10,721 nt of DNA, taken from the NCBI GenBank assembly GCA_005885165.1, contig VAXR01000072.1:1-10721 (forward strand), read 5' to 3'. Source of the DNA: Actinomycetota bacterium. GTDB lineage: Bacteria > Actinomycetota > Thermoleophilia > Solirubrobacterales > Thermoleophilaceae. The position numbers were made by a program, and so were the translations under genes. Below, piece by piece: positions 1 to 5,401 of the stretch (positions are counted from its first letter, which is position 1; each line of letters starts with the position of its first letter). The notes beneath the pieces are model-generated. The model was not told the DNA's origin and did no database searches. It saw only the letters and a program-made list of their open reading frames with translations.

Positions 1-435
1 CTCGACCGGCCCGAAATGGCGGTCGAGCTCGATCAGCTCGCTCTCGGTCTCCGCGGCGGCCTTGAGCCGCTCCGCCGCGAGGTCCTTGCCGCGCGGGCTG
101 TCGATCCGGTAGAGCTCGACGGCCAGGCCGGCCAGGTCCTTGAGCTGCGACTTGTGGAGGCGCCGCAGCTGGCGCCGGCGGCGTCTCAGCCGGATCCACT
201 GCCCGACGCCCGGCGCTCCGTCCTGCGCCGCGCCGGCGGATGCGGCCGGCTTCGACGCGGGCTTCTTGGGCTTCGCGTTCAGGCCGGCCTTCTTGAGGGC
301 GTCCTCGACCGTCACTTCCTCGACGGTCGAAAGCGCGCTCTTCGCCTCGATCCCGGCGCTCTCGAGCGCCTGGATGACGTCGCGGGTGGTGAGCCCGCGT
401 TCCTTAGCTAGTTCATGAAGGCGACGTTTCGCCAT
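1..435 (-). CDS. IF-2 N-terminal-domain small protein, 3' end beyond window
   Basis: An open minus-strand frame runs from an ATG at 433-435 to the left edge (145 codons, no stop), so the C-terminus is missing. Residues about 1-52 match the IF-2 N-terminal domain pattern (PF04760): basic start MAKRRLHELAKERGL, then a helix-turn-helix-like DVIQALESAGIEAK and a STVEE tail. A Lys/Pro/Ala-rich linker follows (about 53-72), then an Arg-rich stretch (WIRLRRRRRQLRRLHK) and a charged, helical region (to 145). Full-length InfB would continue with a long linker and a GTPase domain; the helical region seen here does not look like that, so this is more likely a separate small nucleic-acid- or ribosome-associated protein. 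The start is firm: an in-frame TAG lies eight codons upstream with no other start codon between. No good Shine-Dalgarno is visible. The exact role is unknown. Confidence 0.75.
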   Translation of the reverse strand, partial: MAKRRLHELAKERGLTTRDVIQALESAGIEAKSALSTVEEVTVEDALKKAGLNAKPKKPASKPAASAGAAQDGAPGVGQWIRLRRRRRQLRRLHKSQLKDLAGLAVELYRIDSPRGKDLAAERLKAAAETESELIELDRHFGPVE

Positions 436-477
436 ACCAGATCGCCGCCGATCACTCTAGACCCCTACAGCACGAAT

Positions 478-513
478 CCGGGACGACTCCCGCGCTTGCG
501 AAAGCCGTCCCGG
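478..513 (-). terminator. Hairpin after the Gly-Gln repeat gene (U-poor terminator candidate)
   Basis: CCGGGACGACT (478-488) and AGCCGTCCCGG (503-513) form an 11-bp stem with a 14-nt loop. The single mismatch becomes a G-U pair in the minus-strand transcript. It lies 15 nt past the stop codon of the secreted repeat protein and about 40 nt before the ATG of the IF-2-N protein. No U-run follows, so it may terminate poorly or be an mRNA 3'-end stabiliser. Confidence 0.45.
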
Positions 514-528
514 TTCGCATTACGACAG

Positions 529-903
529 CTAGCCGCCGAAGTGCGCCTGCTCCTCGACCGGCTGGGCCGCTTCCTCGTTGGTGGTTACTTCCTCGGAGAC
601 GACGCCGGTCTCGGCGGAACCCGTCTCCTGGGCCGCGGTGTCGGGGTTGCACCCCTGACCCTGGCCCTGAGCACAGTCGGAGCAGTTCTGCCCCTGGCCC
701 TGCGAGCAGTCAGACGGGAACGTCTGTCCCTGTCCCTGCCCCTGGGTTGTCTGCCCCTGACCCTGGCCCTGGGTGGTCTGAGCCTGCTGGCCCTGACCCT
801 GCCCCTGCTGCGCCACGGCGCTGCTCAGGCCCCCAATCCCGGCGACGCCGAGAATGGCGGCGATGATGTACGCCGTCGGGCGCCCCTTCAAGCGATGCAA
901 CAT
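529..903 (-). CDS. Small secreted Gly-Gln-repeat protein with paired cysteines
   Basis: This 124-residue protein has an N-terminal signal peptide or anchor: MLHRLKGRPT, then a hydrophobic stretch (about 11-30) ending SSAVAQ, a plausible signal-peptidase I site. The mature part is low-complexity Gly-Gln: two exact copies of QTTQGQGQG (42-50, 51-59), then two copies of an 11-residue unit DC(S/A)QGQGQ(N/G)C(S/N) (65-75, 76-86) giving four Cys at 66, 74, 77 and 85. The tail is acidic (VVSEEVTTNEEAAQPVEEQ). I chose the ATG at 901-903 over the longer frame from 939 because AAAGGAG sits 4 nt upstream and the 939 start falls inside the predicted -10 hexamer. The signal peptide argues for a real exported product despite the repetitive sequence. 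No family is recognised and the function is unknown; a disulfide-linked surface or envelope protein is one possibility. Confidence 0.7.
   Translation of the reverse strand: MLHRLKGRPTAYIIAAILGVAGIGGLSSAVAQQGQGQGQQAQTTQGQGQGQTTQGQGQGQTFPSDCSQGQGQNCSDCAQGQGQGCNPDTAAQETGSAETGVVSEEVTTNEEAAQPVEEQAHFGG
646..711 (-). repeat. Two 33-bp units encoding C-x7-C Gly-Gln repeats
   Basis: Residues 65-75 and 76-86 of the secreted protein are imperfect copies (DCSQGQGQNCS and DCAQGQGQGCN). Each copy frames a QGQGQ core with two cysteines eight positions apart. Confidence 0.7.
727..780 (-). repeat. Two 27-bp tandem units encoding QTTQGQGQG
   Basis: Adjacent in-frame units in the repeat gene encode identical nine-residue peptides with several synonymous third-base differences. 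The peptide is therefore better conserved than the DNA, suggesting selection on the protein rather than a very recent duplication. Confidence 0.75.
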
Positions 904-907
904 ATCG

Positions 908-914
908 CTCCTTT
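908..914 (-). promoter_or_regulatory. Ribosome binding site setting the repeat-protein start
   Basis: AAAGGAG on the minus strand lies 4 nt before the ATG at 901-903. It decides for the 124-residue form. Confidence 0.7.
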
Positions 915-937
915 CCCCTTCTTGGGCATGTAATTGC

Positions 938-967
938 AACCTACCGGCGGGTGAGGAGGTCTGTCAA
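938..967 (-). promoter_or_regulatory. SigA/sigma-70-type promoter of the Gly-Gln repeat gene
   Basis: Reading the minus strand, a perfect -35 TTGACA (962-967) is followed after 18 bp by TAGGTT (938-943), which fits the TANNNT -10 form of actinobacterial housekeeping promoters. Transcription would begin near 931, giving a leader of about 28 nt that contains the ribosome binding site. It is the only convincing promoter I could find in the window. Confidence 0.7.
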
Positions 968-999
968 GGGGTCTGGCTGTCGTGATTGGAGTCCTGCAT

Positions 1000-1032
1000 C
1001 CGCCAGCGCGGAATTATTACCCGCTGCGGCGG
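1000..1032 (-). terminator. Hairpin just past the beta-lactamase-fold gene
   Basis: CCGCCAGCG (1000-1008) pairs with CGCT-gc-GGCGG (1022-1032): nine pairs interrupted by a 2-nt bulge, around an AT-rich loop. It starts one base past the stop codon (1034-1036) in the direction of transcription. No T-run follows, so it is a weak intrinsic terminator candidate. Confidence 0.4.
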
Positions 1033-1033
1033 A

Positions 1034-1930
1034 CTACTTCACGTGGGAGTTCTGCCCCAAATGGTGTAGGAGCCGGCCCGCGATCCCGCGCAGCGTGTTC
1101 ATTCCGTAGGTGTGATCTGGGTCGTTATGCGTGAGGATCGTCAGGGCCAGCCGCATCTTGCCGCGCTTCAGCAGGGCGGACTGGCTGTCGACCCAGCCGG
1201 TGCCGGCGCCCCAGCCGCTCTTCTCGTAGAGCGACCAGCCCGGGGTGCTGACGTCCCAGATGCCCCAGCGCCCGTATCCCGGCTGGATCGAGTTGAGCAG
1301 GTGCAGGGCGAGGCTCCGGTGGCGGGGCGCGATGTAGTGCTCCAGATGCAGGAAGAGCTTGGTCTGATCGGCAGCGGCGATGCTGGTCCGGCCCCACGCC
1401 TCGAACCCGCCCGGGTGGGTGGAGAAGTGCTTCATGTGCACCTTGCTCGCCAGCCGGTTGAGCCCGTCGAAGCCGACGTGGTTGTAGAAGATGTCGTTCG
1501 CCGCCTGGTCGTCGGAGTACTCGATCATCCGACTCACCTCGTCCCGCTCCCCGCTCGAGAGCTTGCGGTAGCGCACGTCCGGTAGGTCGAGGTAGGCCAC
1601 GAGGATCATGGCCTTGATCACGCTCGCGGACGGCTCGGTGTGGTTCGGGCGGTACGCCCAGAGGTGGTGCGGCGTGCGCAGCGCGAAGGTGATTACGCCG
1701 GCGCGGGACTGCGCGTAGTTGAGCGCATCGCTGAAGCCGGGCTTCCAGGTGCTGCCGGCGGCGGCCGCGGGGAGGGCTGCCGCGGCCGCGGTTGCCGCGG
1801 TCGCGAACGACACGACGAGGATCGTCAGCCGCCGGCGCACGCGCCGCAGCATAGCCCGGCGCCGCATACGGCCCTGCACGTTGTTAGATGACTGATTCCG
1901 AGCCCGGTGCGGGGGTTTGGGATCAGTCAT
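1034..1930 (-). CDS. Exported serine beta-lactamase-fold hydrolase (Beta-lactamase2-like)
   Basis: This 298-residue protein resembles class A beta-lactamases and related penicillin-recognising serine hydrolases. After an Arg-rich N-region (RRVRRR, 29-34) comes a hydrophobic signal segment (35-58, Ala-rich, likely cleaved near AAAAG). The catalytic motifs are in order: S103-V-I-K106 (SxxK), S139-D-D141 within YSDDQAAND (the SDN position, with Asp for Asn), and K237-S-G239 (KTG equivalent). I see no clear omega-loop ExxLN motif with the deacylating Glu between SDD and KSG, so a peptidoglycan-peptidase or other serine-hydrolase role is as likely as antibiotic hydrolysis. The ATG at 1930 directly follows the TAG of the transporter gene, suggesting translational coupling, but has no Shine-Dalgarno and lies in a 12-bp inverted repeat. 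ATGs at 1867 (AGGG 4 nt upstream) and 1852 also leave a complete signal peptide and are credible starts. Confidence 0.85.
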   Translation of the reverse strand: MTDPKPPHRARNQSSNNVQGRMRRRAMLRRVRRRLTILVVSFATAATAAAAALPAAAAGSTWKPGFSDALNYAQSRAGVITFALRTPHHLWAYRPNHTEPSASVIKAMILVAYLDLPDVRYRKLSSGERDEVSRMIEYSDDQAANDIFYNHVGFDGLNRLASKVHMKHFSTHPGGFEAWGRTSIAAADQTKLFLHLEHYIAPRHRSLALHLLNSIQPGYGRWGIWDVSTPGWSLYEKSGWGAGTGWVDSQSALLKRGKMRLALTILTHNDPDHTYGMNTLRGIAGRLLHHLGQNSHVK

Positions 1931-1933
1931 CTA
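1885..1933 (-). repeat. 12-bp inverted repeat over the stop/start junction
   Basis: TAGATGACTGAT (1885-1896) is the exact reverse complement of 1922-1933, with a 25-nt loop. On the minus-strand transcript the 5' arm is the TAG of the transporter gene, the adjacent ATG of the next gene and its next two codons; the 3' arm lies within the start of the second gene. No U-run follows, so it does not look like a terminator. It could hide the AUG until a ribosome finishing the upstream gene melts it. Confidence 0.7.
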
Positions 1934-3250
1934 GGTGCCGGTCGTGTCGTCGTCCGGCGGCTTGCCGCCCTTCATCGAGGCGAAGGACGGCGTCCCCCAC
2001 GGCTCGAGAACGGTGTGCTCGCGGAGGTAGAGGATCGTCTCGCGCACGACCGCCGCGATCGGGAGCGCCACGAGCGCGCCGACCACGCCGTACACCTCCC
2101 CGCCCACGAGCAGCGAGAGCAGTACGAGCAGCGGGTTGATCCGCAACGCGCGTCCGAAGACCTGCGGGGCCACGACGTGCCCCTCGAGTTGCTGGAGCGC
2201 GAGGAACAGGAGCGCCACCCAGACGGCGGTGAGCGGATCCTCGAACAGCGCGACGAGCACCGGCGGCAGCGCGCCGAGGACCGGGCCGATGAACGGGACG
2301 AGCTCCATCAGGCCGAAGAAGACCCCGAAGAACAGCGCGTACCGACCGCCGTCCGGGAAGATCCCGACGAGCCCGTAGATCCACAGCAGGAGGCCCGCGC
2401 TCAGCCCCATGGCGAAGCTGAAGATGAGCTGCCCCTGCACGTACCCGAACACGGCTTTCTGCGCCCGCAGCGGGTAGTCGTCCTCAGGGCTGCCGTCGCC
2501 CGGCGGCATCACCGATCGGACGACCCGGCCGATGCGGTCGCTGTAGACCAGCATGTAGACCGAGATCACGATCGTCAGGATCACGGCAAACGCGGCCTTG
2601 GCCACCGACGTGACCAGGCTCGTCGTGAACTTCACGAGGCTGCCGGACCCGCGCAGGACGTTCCGCTCGATGGTCGAGAGCGCGCTCTGGCCCTGGGACT
2701 GGAGCTTGATCCCGATGTGGTTTCGATCGAGCCAGCTCTGCACGTCCGAGAGCGACTTGTTCGCGGAGTCGACGATGCCGGGGACGTCGCGCTGGAAGGT
2801 CTTCACCTGATGGCTGACCGGCGAGGAGAGTGCCGCGCCGATCCCCACCAGCACGGCGACGAACCCGACGTACACCACGAAGATGGCCAGGCCGCGGGGA
2901 ACGTGCGCGCGCCGCCGCATGAGCTTGACCAGCGGGTTGACGATGAGGGCCACCACGGCGGCCACGACGAAGATGAGGACAACGCTGCGGGCGGCGCTCG
3001 CCACGGCCCACAGGAGGAGGAGGCCGGCCGCGAGCGCGATCGCCTGGATCCAGCGCGGGATCACGACCGGCTCGACGCGGGCCGGCGGCACGGCGGGCTC
3101 GAGCGTCAGCGGGCGATCGTCGGGCGGCGACTCGGCGCCTGCGGGCAGGATCGACGCGCCGTCGGTCTCCGGCGGGCCGTCGGCGGCCGCCGCGTCCGCG
3201 GCGGGCTTGGTCTCGGCGGGCGGGGCCGCCCGGGTGGGTCGATCGGCCAT
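1931..3250 (-). CDS. AI-2E/PerM (UPF0118) family membrane transporter
   Basis: This 439-residue integral membrane protein belongs to the AI-2E transporter family (PF01594), whose members export small molecules or sodium; the substrate here is unknown. The N-terminal 63 residues form a Pro/Ala/Asp-rich, likely disordered cytoplasmic tail. Helices follow at about 68-86, 89-106 and 119-142, then a soluble segment (143-210), a helix at about 216-236, and a C-terminal helical bundle from about 274 to 405. Family hallmarks are GYVQGQLIFSFAMG (269-282), MELVPFIGPVLGALPP (315-330) and EGHVVAPQVFGRALRINPL (356-374). Its TAG touches the ATG of the beta-lactamase-fold gene, so the two are probably one operon. 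The ATG start is preceded by only a weak purine-rich stretch, and no promoter is recognised in the 76 bp upstream. The length is normal to slightly long because of the tail. Confidence 0.9.
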   Translation of the reverse strand: MADRPTRAAPPAETKPAADAAAADGPPETDGASILPAGAESPPDDRPLTLEPAVPPARVEPVVIPRWIQAIALAAGLLLLWAVASAARSVVLIFVVAAVVALIVNPLVKLMRRRAHVPRGLAIFVVYVGFVAVLVGIGAALSSPVSHQVKTFQRDVPGIVDSANKSLSDVQSWLDRNHIGIKLQSQGQSALSTIERNVLRGSGSLVKFTTSLVTSVAKAAFAVILTIVISVYMLVYSDRIGRVVRSVMPPGDGSPEDDYPLRAQKAVFGYVQGQLIFSFAMGLSAGLLLWIYGLVGIFPDGGRYALFFGVFFGLMELVPFIGPVLGALPPVLVALFEDPLTAVWVALLFLALQQLEGHVVAPQVFGRALRINPLLVLLSLLVGGEVYGVVGALVALPIAAVVRETILYLREHTVLEPWGTPSFASMKGGKPPDDDTTGT

Positions 3251-3326
3251 CGTGCCAACGCCATTGTGCCGAGACTGGGAGACCGCATCCCGGGTCCCGC
3301 GGCGGACGGCGTTTTCCGCGTGCGGC

Positions 3327-4499
3327 CTACGTCGGGAACGCCAGGCCGATCGCGTAGGTGGCGCCGCCCACGATCACGCCGGCGAGCGTCATCTCGAGGC
3401 CCGCGGCCCACCAGGTCCGGAGCGTGACGAGTGACTTCGCCGCGCCTACGAGGAAGTGCGCCACCAGCGAGATCGCGGCGGCGAGCAGGATCGCGGTCGT
3501 GCCGGTGTCGAAGATGAAGGGGATCACCGGTACGAATGCGCCCAGACCGGTGCTGACGCCGGCGGCGACCGACGCCTGGACGGGGTTCCCCGGGTGCTCG
3601 GCGGCCCCGAACTCCTCGACGGCGAGGGCCTTCAGCATCGCGTCGGGCTCATGGGCGAGCCGCTCGGCGAGCTCGTCGGCGGTCGTCGGGTCGATGCCCT
3701 TCAGCTGGTAGAAGAGCGAAAGCTCCTCCTTCTCCTCCTCGGGGTGGGTGGCGATCTCCTCGCGTTCGCGCTCGACGTTGGCCGCGGCGACTTCCGCCTC
3801 CGAGCGCTCGGCCAGGAACGCGCCCGTCGCCATCGACAGGGCAGACGCCACGGCGCCGGCCAGGCCGGCGGTGAGCACGAAGCTCGACCCCCCGGTCGCG
3901 CCCGAGACGCCGCTGACGATGCCGAACACCGCGGCCAGGCCGTCGTTCGCCCCGTAGATCGCGCCCGAGATCCAGCTGCCGCCTGTCTGGTGCCACGTCT
4001 CGCGCCCGAGAATCCGGTCGAGCCGCGCCTGCGCGCCCGGTATCGCCACCGGCGAGGGCTCGTGACGCTCCGGCCCTTGGCGCATCTCCTCGACCGCGAG
4101 CGAGTGGGAGCGCTCCTCCTTGCGGATCTCGCGCAGGAGCCGGTCGGTCCCGGGATCGCCGGTCGGGCGCTTGTAGAGGTCGTCGACCTCGTCGTCCTCC
4201 GCGGCTTCGCGCGCGGCGAGGAGCCGGTCGATCGGCGCCAGGCGCGCCTGGGCCCGGAGCCAGGGCGAGAGCCGCACGCTCGCGGGGTCGGGGATCGGGA
4301 TCCCGAGCTCGCTCATCCGCGCCTCGAGCCGCCGGCGGTGCCCGCCCTCGGCCTCGGACATGCGCCGGAGGATGTCGGCGCGCTCGTCGTCCATCCGCTG
4401 CGCGATCAGCTCATAGACGGCGCCGGCCTCGATCTCGCCGCGCCACGCCTTGAGCAGCCGGTCGCGGACCTCCGGGCTGACCGCGCTCTGCGTTTCCAC
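3327..4499 (-). CDS. Ferritin-like/VIT1 fusion membrane protein (MbfA type)
   Basis: This is a two-domain iron-handling protein of about 390 residues. The N-terminal rubrerythrin/ferritin-like domain (about 10-140) carries the expected acidic/His ligands: E22/E24 in GEIEAG, E51-x-x-H54 (EGGH), E124, and E128/E129-x-x-H132 (EERSH). The C-terminal VIT1/CCC1 domain (about 170-390) opens with GAIYGANDGLAAVFGIVSGV, has a Glu-rich cytoplasmic insert (about 228-260) that in this family binds metal, and ends with two helix pairs. Rhizobial proteins with this arrangement (MbfA) export iron and protect against peroxide; that function is inferred here. I chose the GTG at 4497-4499 (VETQSAVSP); a TTG at 4508 is an alternative, and neither has a clear Shine-Dalgarno. 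The frame stays open far upstream, but that part is antisense to the dehydrogenase gene and was excluded. The gene is divergent from the SDR gene. Confidence 0.88.
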   Translation of the reverse strand: METQSAVSPEVRDRLLKAWRGEIEAGAVYELIAQRMDDERADILRRMSEAEGGHRRRLEARMSELGIPIPDPASVRLSPWLRAQARLAPIDRLLAAREAAEDDEVDDLYKRPTGDPGTDRLLREIRKEERSHSLAVEEMRQGPERHEPSPVAIPGAQARLDRILGRETWHQTGGSWISGAIYGANDGLAAVFGIVSGVSGATGGSSFVLTAGLAGAVASALSMATGAFLAERSEAEVAAANVEREREEIATHPEEEKEELSLFYQLKGIDPTTADELAERLAHEPDAMLKALAVEEFGAAEHPGNPVQASVAAGVSTGLGAFVPVIPFIFDTGTTAILLAAAISLVAHFLVGAAKSLVTLRTWWAAGLEMTLAGVIVGGATYAIGLAFPT

Positions 4500-4505
4500 G
4501 GAAAC
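4492..4505. promoter_or_regulatory. Palindrome between divergent genes, operator candidate
   Basis: GTTTCC-AC-GGAAAC is a 6-bp inverted repeat with a 2-bp spacer. It overlaps the proposed GTG start of the ferritin-VIT1 gene and lies 37 bp before the dehydrogenase ATG. It could be a repressor site or chance; it does not match an iron-regulator box I know. Confidence 0.3.
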
Positions 4506-4541
4506 CAAGATGACACGCCGGCATGAGAGGCTTCGCCGTCC

Positions 4542-5375
4542 ATGCCCACCGCAACGCTCATCACGGGCTGCTCGTCCGGCATCGGCCGCGCTCTCGCCGA
4601 GGAGTTCCAGCGGCGCGGCCACCTTGTCTACGCAACGGCGCGGCGGCCGGAGACGCTCGCCGATCTCGAAGCGAAGGGGATACGCACGGCCGCCCTGGAC
4701 GTGAACGACGCGGGCAGCATCGAGGCGCTGATGGCCCGCCTCGAGCAGGACGGCGTGACGGTCGGCATGCTGATCAACAACGCCGGCTACGGCGCGATGG
4801 GCCCGCTGCCGGAGCTGCCGGTCGAGGAGCTGCGGCTGCAATTCGAGACGAACGTGTTCGCGATCCTCGCGCTGATCCAGGCCGTGCTCCCCGGGATGGT
4901 CGAGCGCGGCTTCGGGCGCATCGTGAACGTGGGAAGCGTCTCCGGGATCCTGGTCACCCCGTTCGCCGGCGCGTACTGCGCGAGCAAGGCGGCCGTGCAT
5001 GCGCTCTCGGACTCGCTTCGCATGGAGCTGGCGCCGTTCGGCATCCAGGTGATCACGGTGCAGCCGGGCGCGATCCGGTCGCAGTTCGGTACCACCGCCG
5101 GCTCGGGAGTCGCCGAGCGCGAGGAGCGGCTGTCGCTGTACGCGCCGGTGACCGGCGCGATCAGGGCCCGCAGCCAGGCTTCCCAGGAGCGATCCACGCC
5201 TGCGGAGGTCTTCGCGCGCAAGATGGCCGACGCCGTGCTCGCCGATAACCCGCGCCCGGTTGTGCGGATCGGCCGCGGGAGCTCGCTCTTCCCGTTCCTC
5301 GGGCGCTGGCTTCCGATGCGCCTTCGCGACCGCGCCCTGAGCCGGCGGTTTGAGCTGGGGCGCCTCCGGCGGTAG
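4542..5375 (+). CDS. Classical short-chain dehydrogenase/reductase (SDR)
   Basis: This 277-residue NAD(P)-dependent oxidoreductase has all the classical SDR landmarks: TGCSSGIG cofactor loop (8-15), D53 in LDV, NNAG (79-82), N104, and catalytic S132, Y145 and K149 (YCASK), followed by the PG motif at 175-176. ARR (33-35) after the second strand suggests NADPH preference. The sequence resembles the 17-beta-hydroxysteroid-dehydrogenase-like SDRs that reduce hydrophobic ketones or alcohols; the substrate cannot be read from the sequence. The C-terminus is basic and partly hydrophobic (SLFPFLGRWLPMRLRDR) and may contact the membrane. GAGAGG lies about 11 nt before the ATG; an in-phase start at 4523 belongs to another frame. 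It is the first gene of a probable operon, with the membrane protein starting 26 bp downstream. Confidence 0.92.
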   Translation: MPTATLITGCSSGIGRALAEEFQRRGHLVYATARRPETLADLEAKGIRTAALDVNDAGSIEALMARLEQDGVTVGMLINNAGYGAMGPLPELPVEELRLQFETNVFAILALIQAVLPGMVERGFGRIVNVGSVSGILVTPFAGAYCASKAAVHALSDSLRMELAPFGIQVITVQPGAIRSQFGTTAGSGVAEREERLSLYAPVTGAIRARSQASQERSTPAEVFARKMADAVLADNPRPVVRIGRGSSLFPFLGRWLPMRLRDRALSRRFELGRLRR

Positions 5376-5401
5376 GTTCCGCGAGAGGAGAGCATTCGCA
5401 C

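Noticed and set aside
655..800. CRISPR or telomere-like repeat suggested by recurring CCCTG units
   Set aside because: There are no regular spacers; the units are in-frame codons for Gln-Gly in the secreted protein.
415..933. Plus-strand frame of 172 residues with a Leu-rich repeat look
   Set aside because: The Leu-rich pattern is the antisense of Gly-Gln codons; the minus-strand gene has promoter, ribosome binding site and signal peptide.
3251..3326. Possible promoter (CACAAT) or terminator for the transporter/ferritin-VIT1 gap
   Set aside because: No -35 at proper spacing and only 4-5 bp stems were found.
1907..3427. Plus-strand open frame of 506 residues
   Set aside because: It is antisense to the transporter, whose protein matches a known family; its composition (His, Arg, Asp, Glu-rich, no domain) is typical of an opposite-strand shadow in GC-rich DNA.
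3456..4526. Plus-strand open frame of 356 residues
   Set aside because: It is antisense to the ferritin-VIT1 gene, with Arg/Leu/Gly-rich shadow composition.
4500..5000. N-terminal extension of the ferritin-VIT1 frame upstream of 4499
   Set aside because: It is merely open, charged shadow sequence opposite the SDR gene and is not part of the family architecture.
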